A stretch of 56,015 bases of DNA. Origin: Ophiocordyceps camponoti-saundersi (nom. inval.). Taxonomy: Eukaryota; Ascomycota; Sordariomycetes; Hypocreales; Ophiocordycipitaceae. Each line of letters begins with the position of its first letter. The first letter of the stretch is position 1. The notes under the pieces are model-generated. The model was not told the DNA's origin, did not search any database, and saw nothing but the letters and a program-made list of their open reading frames with translations. This document shows, piece after piece, positions 43,075-54,848 of the stretch. The stretch covers positions 132,947 through 188,961 of the forward strand of contig PDHQ01000054.1 of assembly GCA_003339415.1 (NCBI GenBank). The letters run 5' to 3'. Made by a program: the position numbers and the translations under genes.

Positions 43075-43680
43075 CGGTCTTGTCCGAGCCCGCGCCGCCA
43101 AGGAAAAGCACAGCTCAGTGCCTCTTTCTCGTTCTCAAATTCACACACACACTCACACACACTCTCGCTGTGTCTCACTCTCGCTCTCACTCACACGTAC
43201 TCTCTTTTTATCTCCGTCTATCATCTCTCTTTCTTTCCTCCCCCCCCCCCCCCCCCCCCCCCATCCTGCTCTGCCGGCTGAACGAAGGAAGTCGACGAGC
43301 AGTCAAGAAGAGGTCACCAAGCCATAGATTACCTCCTTCTCATCGAGAGATCGCGACATCTCTCGTGTTTGACATAGGCTTCCCACGCCTCATGTCTGTC
43401 TGGAGCCTACTCACTCAGCTCCCCACCTCATCCATATCCGGAGGGAGCTGATGTCGAGGCGCTGGGATAAGGGGGCCAAGAGGCTGGCTTAATGATGAGT
43501 TTGTGAAGCCGCGGCCGAAAACGACGAGACGTGTGTAAAGGAGTTGGAAAGGGATTTGGGGGAGAATCTAGTACCTCTGCATACAAATGGGAGAGAAGCT
43601 GTTGGATGTAGAGTAGTTGTAATGTCGTCCGCTTCGAGGTGCCATAATACCTCATTCATTGTGTGTCAAAATACAGAAGC
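43075..43680. other. RHO2 and mL40 3' regions
   Basis: Convergent intergenic DNA. It contains CACACTCTCGC repeats and a C run (43242-43262), with no open frame of coding character. Confidence 0.5.
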
Positions 43681-44307
43681 TCAATGGCTACCTAGTAATG
43701 CTCTCTTCCAATCATGATTCCACGCCTCCCGCGCCGGCGTCTCCGTCTGCATCCTCGCATAGTCAATCGGGATGCAGTTCAACCTCCAAAGGCCAGCCTT
43801 GATCATGGACACACGATAGAGCGAACCCTCAGGCCTATAGCCCGGCCCCCTCGTCTTGCGCAGCTCCTCACAAGCATTATACATGGAAGCGTGAAGGCGA
43901 TGTCTCTCATGGGCGAGCCTCTCATGATGCTGTCGCCGAAAGAGCTGCCAAGCACGATGTATAGTCCAGTGACGGAGGTGACGGAGGCGAGCCATGCGGA
44001 GGGGAGGCGGAGCCGGGGAGAACATGTTTTGCGTCAGGATGCGGACCTTTTTATAGTGTTCTGATCGGTATTGGCCCTTTTTCTTCCTTTTCTTCTTCTG
44101 CTGCTTCTGGTTCCCTTTGTTGCCGAATTTGGCGAACTTGGCTCCGGATTGGTGCTTCCCGTGGAGGCCCGATCCCTTATTACCGGGAGAGGCAGTGCGT
44201 GCGTAGCGTAGTGCTGTTGTTGGACATGGTGGGCGACGGGGACAGCGTTGGGGGAGTCGAGGGATGTGGTGGCGGGCGAGGCTGAGGAGGGAGAGGATAG
44301 GGGCCAT
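43681..44307 (-). CDS. MRPL28: Mitochondrial large-subunit ribosomal protein mL40
   Basis: A single exon encodes 208 residues. The N-terminal 45 residues are Arg/Pro-rich and hydrophobic without acids, a mitochondrial presequence. A Lys/Gln/Gly-rich basic segment (KKKRKKKGQ) follows. The conserved core is RHLRHWTIHRAWQLFRR, then SMYNACEELRKT, LYRVSMIKAGLW and the IDYARMQTETPAREAWNHDW ending. This fits the mL40/Mrpl28 family of the mitoribosome, whose C-terminal PTETP-W motif is diagnostic. The length is close to that of family members. Confidence 0.88.
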   Translation of the reverse strand: MAPILSLLSLARHHIPRLPQRCPRRPPCPTTALRYARTASPGNKGSGLHGKHQSGAKFAKFGNKGNQKQQKKKRKKKGQYRSEHYKKVRILTQNMFSPAPPPLRMARLRHLRHWTIHRAWQLFRRQHHERLAHERHRLHASMYNACEELRKTRGPGYRPEGSLYRVSMIKAGLWRLNCIPIDYARMQTETPAREAWNHDWKRALLGSH

Positions 44308-45529
44308 TGTTGGAGATGGAGGTGTCTTGTGTGGCTTCTTCGTCGTCGTCGTCGTCGTCGTCGTCGAGCTCGTTCGGAGGGTGAGGCAGAATTCAGAATA
44401 GAGAGAGACGACGGCTGTTATTGACTGATGATATCGTCGTCATCTGCCCGTCTTATCGTTGCCGCTCGTCCTCGCCCTCTTCCTGCGGGGGGCCGAGGCC
44501 AGGCAGCCGCGGATCAGGAGAGAAGACAGCTTTTCAGTAGTGAAGATGAAGAAGGTTGTACGAAGCTGTATCTCATTCTCTCAGCTCCGGAGCGAAGACG
44601 ATGTTGGCGAATAGATGAAGCTGGAGAGGGAAGATGGGGAAAATATAGATCGGAGGATCGGACAAAGGATAGCCCGGTCAACGACCAAGTCAACCTCCAC
44701 CAGCCCAGCCTACCGAGGTGATGATGTCTCTCGCTCTCTTCATCTCAGCTCCATCGACTCGTCCATGTAGGCGAGAGGATTATCGAATTGATTGATTAAC
44801 GATAGGTGATTGAACGCTGCTCGCTCTCGAGATGCCTCCCGTCTCTCTCCCGGAAGTGAAAGGTTTACTCGCTGCCTGGCTGATGGAGATAAGTTCCTAG
44901 GCAAGATATACATATATAACTGCTAAACAGGCGATGATGCATCGTCTATTACTACTTGTAGTTCTGCTGCAGTGTTGTAAGCCCCAAAGGTAGGTAGGTA
45001 GGTAAGTCAATGCCAACTCGGTTATATGGGCAGACAGATAGACAGATATGTAAGGTCTCACTCAACCACTGCTCAGTGTTCGTCGACTACAATCCCATTC
45101 ATCTGCTCTATAGCTAGCACAGAGCGTTCCCACCCAAGTCATGCCATTGATCGTTTGCCCCTTTTGTCCACCAAGCATTCTGCTCCGAGTCCTTCTCAAC
45201 AATGACGAAGATATTCTCGCGATCCCTTCACAATGGACGCCTTGACGTGGCCTTTAACATGAAAGCTAAGCCAAGCAGTCCCCTTTTTTTTTCATCCTTC
45301 TGCAGCTCTTTGAGCTCATCAAAGCCCAGAGTTGAATCTCGAGTCGTCGAGCTGACAGCAAACACAACAACAACAAACAAACAACAACAGAAACAGAGAT
45401 AGAAGAAAGAAAAGGGGGGGAGACAAAAGATGTGACTTTTTTTCCCCTGGATCCAAACGCCGTGGAAGACGACCTCTTTGTCTATCTTCTCCCAGTGAAG
45501 AAGACGAAGGAGAAGAAGAAGAAACCATC
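44308..45529. other. Intergenic region, mL40 promoter side
   Basis: No gene is supported. A CGT run (44340-44364) lies just upstream of the mL40 start. The rest has GATA/CAGA tetranucleotides (45030-45046), GTAGGTAG repeats and AACAACAA runs. Open frames are short and without recognisable domains. Confidence 0.55.
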
Positions 45530-47043
45530 TCACAGTCCTTTGCCCTGAATTCGATCAGCAGCGATGCCGTACGATGCCAAGTTCTCTCCCTTCTCGCAAG
45601 GATCGTCTCCGTATTCGACCTTTTCGAACCCGTCCGGACGATCCATCTCGAGGGCCTTGACTCCCATCTGAGCCTGGTTTCGATAACTGCCAAACCTGTA
45701 CTCGCACACGGCACGACCACCGGCCTTGATGAGCTCGATGACCCTGTCCTCCTGGAAGACGAAGCGGTTCTGAAACCAGCGTCGCAGAGTATCCGGATTG
45801 ACGAAGAAGTCCCGACCGGTGATGACGAGGACGCGCGATCGCCTGTCGTGCATCTCGTTTGCAGGGTACTTGATGCGGTTGTGGGAGACGCGGACGCGAT
45901 GGTCGCGGATGACGATGGTCTTAGTCCACGACTGGTTGAGAAGCTTCTGCGCTGCTTCCGGCACGGAGAAGACGACCTTTGCGGCGGCCGTCTGGTGCCT
46001 GATCATGTCGGGCAGGTTGATGAAGGTGCACCAGATACGACCGACGTTGGTGATGCAGGCCAAGAGCTCGGAATAGCCGACGTCAGCAGGCAGGTTCGTC
46101 AGCCACAGGGCACAGTTCTGAGCCGGACTGAGGTGATCCGCGCTCGCGTTGTTCTCCGTATGCATGCCGTGGTATCGAGCCGAGAACTTGTTCGAGTTGG
46201 AAGCCTGATGAAGCTGACGTCTCTGCTCGGGAGCGGCGACGGCCATCATCGGTAGGAAGCCCTTTCCTCGACGAGGAGGCGACGGATAGACGGCACGATG
46301 AGGCTGGCCGAGCGGATGAGGAAGCGATGCCATGAGGTGGCGGGTATCGAAGACGCCGCCGCCGCCGTCGGCGACACTGCCAGCGCCGATGAATGGGGAA
46401 CGCGGTGCTCGCGATAGAGGATTCTGAAGAAGCCAACTGCTATCGCCGACTCGTCCCGGATATGAAGACGGCGGGTTGACCATCTGCGAAGACGGCACTC
46501 GTTCGGCCGGCTGGTGGCAGGTAGTTGCTGCATCCCAAGGGGGAGAACGGAGAGACTGCTGGTCTGACCAGCAGTACTCTGTAGGCGACAAGAGAGGGCT
46601 GCTGTCATGTCATGACGCATCAGAACAGAGTCGTTTCTTCCTCTTCTTGCTTCTTCTTCTTCTTCTTCTTTTCTTTTCTGCGATATCTTTCTCGGTGGTT
46701 TTTTTTTATTAGAGGAAACCTACGCTGAGCCAAGGTTGTCGAACGCCCAGCGAGGGTCGAGGGGTATCAAATTAAGAGCCTGCCACTGATTGCAGAGATT
46801 CCAGCGCCTGTTTTCGTCCGCGTCTCCGTCATCGTCCCGCTCGCCCTCGTCATCATCGTCGACCATCGACAGATGATTATCCAGCATCAGATGGACGGGC
46901 TTGAGAGAAGGCGAGCAATGAGGACTGGGAGTCAGGCGAGCCGATGTCAAGTCAGACTGCTGATGACGATGATGATAGGCTTCCAAGGACGAAGGGAGGT
47001 TGGAAGGGGAGCTTGCTCCGATTTCTTTTGAGAAAACCACCAT
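45530..47043 (-). CDS. RRM RNA-binding protein
   Basis: Two exons, 47043-46724 and 46601-45530, encode 463 residues. The 122-nt intron has a GTAGGT donor and a GACAG acceptor, phase 2. The second exon has no usable ATG, so the 5' exon is required. It starts at MVVFSKEIG in a good context and joins as DNLGSASPLL. The 5' exon is polar, with an Asp/Glu stretch (about residues 75-88). An RRM fold lies at about residues 269-345: CALWLTNLPADV as RNP2, then a weak RNP1 region (AAAKVVFSV) and IVIRDHRVRVSHNRIKY. A second structured part (SRVLVITGRDFFVNPDTLRRWFQ) follows. The RNA target is unknown. Confidence 0.78.
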
Positions 47044-49374
47044 GGTTCTGTTTTCTCTGAAGATGGTGAGTATTTTGGGAGAAGGGAAGGGAAGAGAGAG
47101 TGAATTATGATGATGAACGAAGCAGAGGTGGAAGAAGAGGTGGAAAGAAGAAGGAGAAGAAGGACAAGTAAAGATGCGAAGAGAAATGACCGTGACCAAG
47201 GGTGTGTCTCTAGGAGTAGGTATGATGGTGGATGGGAGGTGACAGAAAGAGGAAATGGACGCGAAAGGGGCAGAAGACGAACGAACGATGATGGAAAGGT
47301 GGATCCTCTCCTTTCCTCTCCTCTCCTCTTCTCTCTGGCTCTCCTTCTCTCTCTCTCTCTCTATACACCCCCTTGTCCGTCTCCCTCTCTCTCTCACACA
47401 GTCCCGGGAGCTATGACCTTGATCGTTTGGGAGAGAGAGAGAGAGAAATTGGAGGGTGGCTGTGAAGAGAGAGACGGTATCAGAGTCACGGGGATGATGA
47501 GAGGAGCTAGGTAGGTAGAGATGAGGGAGGGGGGGTGGTTGTTGGCTCTAGCACCCTCTATTTTCCTTGTGGAGGCGAGTGACTGAATCTCCCAGGGTGG
47601 TAGTAGGGGATAGTGGTAGGGATGGGTTTGGGGGGGGGGGGGAGTGAGAGTGGGAGGAGGGACAGGCCAAACGAGGACGGCGTTTGCTTTTCAGAAGGCA
47701 AGGGGAGGGGGAATGATTTCTGGATGCCTGAGGTTGAAAGGTTTTTTTTGGGGGGAGGAGGGTTTTTTTCGTCTGATGTTGATCAAGTTCATAGTATGAT
47801 GGTATGTAGGTATGTATATGCCTAGGTGTATGATGGGGAGAGAAAGTCGTGAGTTGATTTACTACCTTGTTCGACTTATTCGATAGTCTCCTGATAGAGG
47901 AAACGGCTATATCAGATGAGGGCAATTATAGACGTGTAAGAGGAGTTGATTGCGGCGCTTCCTCCTCAAGGCGTCGAAGCAGACACACGCCTCTTAGGGA
48001 AAAGGCTTTTCGATTCCCCGTCATTTCTGCACTGGCTGAAACATATGATGTTTTAAATCAGGTATAATGAAAGAAAGATTCTTCCTCGTAAATGGGACTC
48101 GTTCAACTTGGTTCCTCGCACCACGAGGATAGATCGAGGTTGATGAAGATGTTCGCACTGTGCTGCATCGCTGGAACAGCGGGGACGAGACAGTGTGCCG
48201 ACCAGAGGCAGAGAGATGCTGTAGACGGAAGAATAGTAGAAAACTTTCATGCTTTAAGTCTCGAGTAATATATAGCAGATGCTCTCCGTTTAATATTTAC
48301 TGAGGAATAGAGTGCGTGATCCATCTACCTATATAGCTATAGTCCTGGTAGTTATTCCAGAACACGGTCAGATAGGAACCAACTTAACACGTGACTTTAA
48401 ACAGATAACAATAATAGAAGCTGTAGAGAACAAAGAGAGGGATCCCGTCTCTGCTAGAGAACAAGCAAGAGCTAAACAAACAAACAAGCTATCTATAGTT
48501 ACTCTTCTAACATGCCCTGTTATTGTTACAGTCATTCCTTAGTGCTGGTAGGCAGTCATTGTCGCGGTAAATCACGGAACCTCTACCGGCCCCGCATTGC
48601 CGGATCAGGCAACTTGAGCGGACCCGGTCCGGCCGAGGTCAGCACCGAATTGTCATGTATATACTGTACGTCCGTACCTACCCATGTACGAGTAGAGCCC
48701 GGGTAGGTTTGCATACACACGTGTGTATATACACTATTAATCTATCTATACTAGTACGTACATATGCATGCATATAAAGCGAAGATCTCTTGATTAACGA
48801 CCGACTAAACAATTTGTTGAGTAACCTACCCTATAGACTACTTTAGTTAGTCCGCGCTGCCGGCCCTGTCTCTTCCTAGCTACCTACCTACACAGACCTG
48901 GCAGATTCATCACACACATCATCACCACCTTCATCAGCGTTGCCCACCTCTTGATACATATTGTTCAGAAAACAGAGCCAGTGACACCGTGCCGATTGCA
49001 CCAAAAGAAGAACGCGCGCCTCGAGAGGTGCACTGCTTAATTTCGCTTATATAATTGATCGCGTGACACATCTACTATCTACTAACCGCCTCATGCTTCC
49101 ACAACCTTTTTTTTCCTTCGAGGGGGGTGAAACCGCCTCCTGGGTATCTTTCTCATATATATGGTAATCTGCAGTCTTCCCGCGTCTACATACGCCGGCC
49201 TTTTGCAACGAAACAAGACGAGTAAAGGAGTATTCATATTTGCCACGGCACCTATCCCTTCCTATTAGACACTCATAGGACATTACCAGAATCAGCGGCA
49301 CGTACCTGATGACAAAGATTCAAGAAAAGAAGAAACATCGAAAAGAAGCCGGAAGAGAGATAGATGAGAGACGA
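47044..49374. other. Intergenic region, partly AT-rich
   Basis: No gene is supported in 2.3 kb. CTCTCT tracts (47342-47364), poly-G at 47629-47642, and an AT-richer part (48230-48560 and 48700-48860) are seen. An open frame at 48312-48542 has no recognisable domain and lies in the AT-rich part. It may be a mobile-element relic. A dispersed repeat copy lies at 49228-49319. Confidence 0.5.
49228..49319. repeat. Dispersed direct repeat, copy 1
   Basis: 92 bp starting GAGTATTCATATTTGCCACG. It is repeated in the same orientation at 55890-55970 with small deletions and mostly C/T or G/A differences. It lies just beyond the stop of the porter gene at 49375, so it may be part of that transcript's 3' end. 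Confidence 0.8.
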
Positions 49375-51147
49375 CTACTGCTTCATCGCCTGTTGGGCCG
49401 ACTGCTCTTCCTCAGTGCACGACGGTACCTGTGAGTCGTCCTTGGCAAGCCCCAACAAGGACGTATCCCAACCCTTGGCCTCGAGATAAGAGCGGAACTG
49501 TGCGTCCTCGCGCGTGATGGTGTCCTGCCCGATGTTGGGGATGCACATGGTGATGGCCGCGGTGAGGATGCAGAAGCTGGACGCCACCCAAAACGGATAC
49601 TGAGCAGACTGCACCGTGTCCTTGCCACCGGCAGCCTGGATGTGGGGGAAGACGAGGGCGCCGACAAAGGCGCCGATCTTGCCGATGGCAGCGGAGACGC
49701 CATAGTATCGACCCCTGACGCCGGTGGCGCACGTCTTGGCCGCCAAAAGTCCGATGTTGTTGCCCGGGCCGAGCTCGCCGAAGGTGAGGAAGATGCCGTA
49801 GACGACGGCGAAGGCGGCGACGTTGCGCGAGATGCGGTCGTAGACACCCGCCATGATGTAGCCCACCACGGCTTGGAGGGTGACGCCAAGGATGAGAGTG
49901 TACTTGGGGCCGATCCAGTCGCTGACGAAGGCGCCGAGCATTGTTCCCGGGAGGTAGAACATGGTGATGACCGTGTTCCAGCCGAAGACGGTGGTGAGGG
50001 GGGCGTTGTCACCGTAGATGGCGCTGAGGATGGAGGAGGCGTAGATGGTGAAGGCGTAGGCGCTGAACTGGAGGTGCGAAAGTCAGCCCCTTTCTTATTT
50101 TTTTTTCCTGTACCACAATCTTTGCGGGCAACTCACATCGTAGAGGAACCAGACGAGGCTGACGCAGAAGAGACGGAACCAGTAGTAGCGAAAGACCAGC
50201 AGGTAGGGCGTCTTGCGACGCATGGACTCGCGGGCGAATTCCTGCGGTTCGCTGAGGCGCATCCGCATCAGGAGGAGGGCGACGGGGAAGATGACGCCGA
50301 TGCCGAGGCTGGTACGCCAGATGGTGGAATAGTTGCGGTTTTGAGCGGCGGCGGCGACGACGTCTAAGCAGATGATTGATTAGCAACGAGAGGACCGACC
50401 AATCAAAGAGGAGGCGGAGGAGGAGGGATAAGAAGAGGAGAGGTTAGGGGAACGTACAAGGCACAAAGGCGCCAAAGACAAACCCCCAATCAATCATACT
50501 ATTGGTGAATAGGATGAACCACCGATTCCGAGTCCCGCTTCTCAACTCGCCACTCGACTCAGCGCAAGCCACACTCCCGGCCGGATACTCGCCGCCAATA
50601 CCGATGCCGACGAAGAAGCGCCAGGCAGCGAGCATGCTGAACATGGCGACAGGATCGCCGCGATAGTACGACGCGGCGGCGAGGGCGGTGAAGACGATGA
50701 GGATGACGGTCGAGGCGACGAGCGAATTGGATCGCGACCAACGGTCGGAGGCGAAGCCGAAGAAGAGCTGGCCCACCACCGTGCCGGCCAGGGCGATGCC
50801 GGCGACGTAGGAGGCAGCGGGGGAGGATTTGTAGACGTCGCCATATTGGATTTTCAGGACGGTGTTGACTGAGCCGATGACCTGCGTACATACAAAGAGG
50901 AGAGCGAGTTAGCCTCTTGATCCTCTGACTGTCTGTTCTGACGTTTTGTCTCTTCTCTCACGTTGTTGATGTAACCGTCGGAGAAGAGGCCGGCTCCGCA
51001 GGCAAAGACGGGCATGGCCGTCTGCAGAAACGGCTTTTTATCATGATCCGACGGCGGTTGAGGAACAGCCTCCTCATCGCGAGGAGCCGGGGTAGGAGTC
51101 GCGGTGACTTTTGAAGTCGACCGGGGGAAGAGACGACTTAGAGCCAT
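49375..51147 (-). CDS. MFS glycerophosphodiester/phosphate porter, GIT1-like
   Basis: Four exons (51147-50962, 50881-50458, 50363-50137, 50067-49375) encode 509 residues. Donors are GTGAGA, GTACGT and GTGAGT, and all phases close. The protein has a hydrophilic N-tail of 40 residues, then 12 likely membrane spans. LFSDGYINNVIGSVNTVL, the loop GFASDRWSRSNSL (MFS motif A) and VGIGIGGEYPAGSVACAESS (the GGE-P signature of the phosphate:H+ symporter branch) place it with yeast Git1, which imports glycerophosphoinositol and glycerophosphocholine. The loop between halves holds SEPQEFARESMRRKTPY. The Zn2Cys6 gene at 52889 is divergent from it, so shared control is possible but not shown. Confidence 0.87.
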
Positions 51148-51388
51148 GGTCTTTTTTCTGCCTCTGTCTCAGTCTCTGAGTCTGTTTCTTTGCGTCGTCA
51201 AGGCAGTGTACATAGAGAAGTGTATCCGTAGTATGTAGGTATGTATCTAGATGTGTAAAAGGAAGATGAGGAGAGATGAAGGTTCAGAAAGAGGAGGAAC
51301 GGAGAAAATAAACAATAATAATAATCCGCTGTAATAATACGTAGAAAGGAAGAGAATTAGAAGACGCTGCAAGGGAGGGGGAACGGAG

Positions 51389-51389
51389 A

Positions 51390-51467
<78 letters not shown>
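51389..51467. repeat. Compound AC/AG dinucleotide microsatellite
   Basis: About nine AC units are followed directly by about thirty AG units, then GAAGG. It is the longest uninterrupted dinucleotide run in the window and lies in the porter promoter side. Confidence 0.85.
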
Positions 51468-51470
<3 letters not shown>

Positions 51471-52568
51471 GGAAACCCCGAAGACGAGGATCCAGGGTCG
51501 AGCCGAGGAGGGACCGCCTAACAAAGCCGTCGGGAGTGGACACACACACACACACACTCTCTCTCTCTCTGTAAACTGTGTGTGTGTGTCTCTCTTATAC
51601 GGATAGAGTCTCTCCCCACAGAGCCCACAGAGGGGAGAGGGAGGGGATGAGGGGTGGGGGTTTTTAGAGGAGAGACACAGCTAGACAGAGAGTCTGTGGT
51701 GGCTTCTGCTTATCGTAGGTTTTTCCGGACACACGTGTTCGCCGTTGTTTCTTGTTGCTTCTTTCTCGTGAGTTAACTGGCTTCCTTGATTCTATACTCT
51801 GTCTACTATCCGTACGTATGTAGGCACGATTAACGTAGGTAGTTACCTAAGTAGGTAAACGTCGTACCGGCCATGAAGATGATGGAAGAAGAAGAAGATG
51901 ATGATGATTTATCCTCTCTATCTGTGGTATACCGCAGACGGTATGCGCAGCTGTTAGTACCTACCTACCTTCCCACAGCAATGACGACACATTTCTCGTC
52001 ATCAAGTTTAAAAAAAACAAACACATGATAACCGATAACCAATCGCGTAACCCCACTCACGTGACGCCTATCTCGAAAACTAACCACCACTATCCGTACA
52101 AACACAAACACACAAAAAGAAACAAAACAAAGGAGAAAAAAAAGAAAACCTACAAAAATCCTTTTCTTCATGCGACATCTCCATGTGCCGCCGCCGTCAA
52201 AGCCCATCGGACCAATGACCTTCTCAGACTCAGGGCACGTGCTGACGGAGCCATAGTCTCTAATCGTTTCTTTTCATGCCTGCGTGGGGATTTTTTTTTT
52301 CTAAAAAAATTTCGACTTCTCTCGATACGAGATATTCGGCCTTTTTTCTTTGGCCGCTGGCTTGGCGTCATGGCTTGGCGCTATGGATCTTCGTGACGAG
52401 TGACGGAGAGAGAGAGAAGGAAAGAAGCGCGTGGAACAGGCGTCATTCCATGGAAATTGCCTCTTTGTTGCGCTCGTCAATGCGGGTGGGGAGACCGGGT
52501 GGATGACACTTAGGATGTGGGGGCTTGACACCGAGTCTCGGGCTCCGACGCCGAACGTGAGTCTCGGC

Positions 52569-52713
52569 ATCCGGGTCCGTGTCCGAACTTTAATCCTTCC
52601 CCCGGATTCCGTGTCCGAGCTCCAATCCCCGGGTCCGTGTCCGAACTTCAATTTTTTTCCCCCGGGATCGGATCCGTGTCCGAGCTCCTGTGGCCCTCCG
52701 AGTCCGTGTGCGC
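52569..52713 (+). promoter_or_regulatory. Array of CCGTGTCCGA boxes upstream of the Zn2Cys6 gene
   Basis: CCGTGTCCGA occurs exactly at 52577, 52609, 52635 and 52674, and as CCGTGTGCGC at 52704, at 26-39 bp spacing, each in a similar context (CGGGT/GGATT before, A/G-CTTCAAT after). Zn2Cys6 proteins usually bind CGG or CCG triplets, alone or paired, and each unit contains two or three CCG/CGG triplets. The array lies 175-310 bp before the start codon of a Zn2Cys6 gene and could serve self-regulation. It may also be a decayed tandem repeat without function. Confidence 0.5.
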
Positions 52714-52888
52714 AAGTTCAAAACACTCCATCAACCCAATTTCAAAACAACAACTGCCCCTTTCCTGAAGCTCAACTCTCTCGCCTCTCGTGATCCCCAT
52801 TCCATTACCCTTTTCTCCCCCCGTTTTGCGACCCAACCGTCGATCAAGACCTCATATTTCCCTGCATTCAGACTCCGACCCAGAAACG

Positions 52889-54848
52889 ATGCCGAGGCCC
52901 AGGCGAGCCTGTGATGCCTGCTTCAAGCGCAAGGTACCAAGAACAATAACAACTAGTCAAAGATCCCTCGGCATCCCGCCGCTCACACTAACTCTGCCTA
53001 CAGATCCAATGCGATGCCGCAGAGACGGGCTCCCGCTGCGACTGGTGCAGACATCACGGCATCCCCTGCACCTTTGTCCGCCGCACCTCGCGTCCGCAGC
53101 ACGCCCCCCCTGCAGCCGCCGCCGTCGCCACCGCCGCCGGGACCGGACCCGACTGTCGACTCAAGGTGGCAGCCCTAGGCCAGATCTACATCTCGGGCCA
53201 CAACCTCGGCTCCTTTTGTTCGCGCAGTGGCATCCCCTACTTTACCCCCGAGGGCGAGCGCTGCATCTACGCCAACACGGGCCGCTGGCCCTGCCTCCGC
53301 CGCGCCGGCCGCCGAGACGCCCCGATTCGGCTGCCGATCCGCGGGCCGGGCCTCGACCTGCCTGACAAGGCCGCCGTCCAGGAGCTGCTGGCCACCTACC
53401 TGGACTCGGACTTTCGCCTCGTCTTCCCCCTCGTCGACGGCGTACTGTTCGAGCGGACCATCGAACTGGCCTACGGTCCGAACAGCGCCACCACCTCGAT
53501 CTCCGACGGGCGAAGCGCCCGGGCTTGCGTATTTGCCTTTGTATCTATTGTCAGCTCGCGCTTCCTCGGCGCCGACGTCCAGCTGGTAGTGGACGGGCAC
53601 GCGTGCGCGGCCGAGGCGCAGGCGCTGTTGGGTGACATGCTCGAGGACGCCAACATGACGACGGTGCAAACACTGCTGATACTGGTGAGTTACTTGTCTT
53701 TGTGGAAGGGTGATGGTTCACTTGTTGACCGTGTAAATCCGGTTCAGCTCACGCACGAAACCTTTTGCGGCCGCCTCCAGGCCGCCTCCATGTATCACTC
53801 CGTCGCCTGCCGAGCCCTGTTCAACCTCGACGCGCACGTGCTGGTCAGCGACGAGCGCTGGGACGAGGCGCTCAGCCTTGACGAGCGCGAGAGACGCCAT
53901 CTGCGCGTCCTCTTCTGGTTCAGCTACGTATTCGACAAGGACGTCGCCCTCTGCACGGGGCGGCCGCCCGTCATGGACGACGACTTTTGCGACCTGACGC
54001 TGCCGGCCTGGTGCGATGACGGCCGGTTCGCAGCCACGAGGTCGGCAGTGGCGGTGGCGACGACGACGACGACGACAACGACGACAAGTGGCGACCTCGA
54101 CTCGAGGCGGCGTGGACAGCAACAGACTCAGCCACCATGGTTCCCCGGCGACTTGCGGCTGAGCGTGCTCAAGTCACGGGCCTGCCGCCAGCTGTACTCG
54201 GCCGCTTCGCTGCGACAGCCGGACGCAGAGCTGCTACGGGCGATACGCGAGCTGGACGAGGCTCTGGAGCGATGGCGGCTGATGCTACCGCCAGCCTTTT
54301 CGCCCTCCTTGGCACCGGGACAGCAGCAGCAGCGGGAGGAGGAGGAGCAACGGCGGCGGCAGCGGCAGCAGCGGCAGCGGCAGCCGGGGGCGCCGCTGGA
54401 CACTTCGCGGAGCATGCTCCACATGGAGCTTCACCTGCACTACTACTACCTCGTCAACGTCATCCACGCGGCGGCGGGCCGGTGCGCGGCGGTGGAGGAC
54501 GGTCCGGCGGCGGGGGGGTTGAGGACGAGCCTGGAGCTCTCGGTGGAGGCGAGCCGGTCGACGCTGCAGTACCTCCGGGCGGCGGCGCATCGGCTGATAA
54601 GCGAGGGCTTCTGGATCTTCATCTTCTACCCGATGTCGGCGCTGGTGACGCTCTTCTTCAACGTCCTCCGCGACCCGACGGACGCGCAGGCGGCCGATGA
54701 CGTGGACCTGCTCTCGTCGGCGTCGGAGGTGATCAAGACGATGCCGGTCGGGGGGATCACGGCGAGGGAGCTGGCCTACCTGACCGAGGTGGACGACTTT
54801 GTTGCCGAGTTGGGGAGGTTGGCGCGGTGTGCGTTGGCGAGGGGGTGA
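52889..54848 (+). CDS. Zn2Cys6 transcription factor (fungal-specific TF domain)
   Basis: Three exons (52889-52933, 53004-53684, 53748-54848) encode 608 residues. The zinc cluster has Cys at 8, 11, 18, 27, 30 and 37 (CX2CX6CX8CX2CX6C), with the first intron after Lys15, a usual place in this family. A linker rich in Ala/Pro follows. The middle region from about residue 120 has the fungal TF pattern: LLATYLDSDFRLVFPLVDG, GRLQAASMYHSVACRALFNLD, ERRHLRVLFWFSYVFDKDVALCTGRPPVMDD. A Gln/Arg/Glu-rich insertion lies near 430-455, and the C-terminus has AELGRLA. The second intron (63 nt) is in frame and stop-free. Its regulon is unknown. The neighbouring porter is a candidate. Confidence 0.92.
53685..53747 (+). 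other. In-frame, stop-free 63-nt intron
   Basis: GTGAGT donor, GTTGACC branch motif, TTCAG acceptor. The 63 nt are a multiple of three without a stop, so retention would add 21 residues in the TF domain and still give a full-length protein. Family sequence runs straight across the junction, so splicing is the likely main form. Confidence 0.75.

Larger units (their letters stand above)
51148..52888. other. Divergent intergenic region between porter and Zn2Cys6 gene
   Basis: No gene is seen. CA and GA microsatellites lie at 51389-51467 and more at 51539-51590. TAGGTA repeats occur near 51833-51860. The right part holds five spaced copies of CCGTGTCCGA-like boxes and CT/CCC-rich leader DNA before the ATG at 52889. 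Confidence 0.55.

Noticed and set aside
48312..48542. 76-codon open frame in AT-rich DNA
   Set aside because: It has no recognised motif and is short. It may be a relic, but a gene call is not supported.
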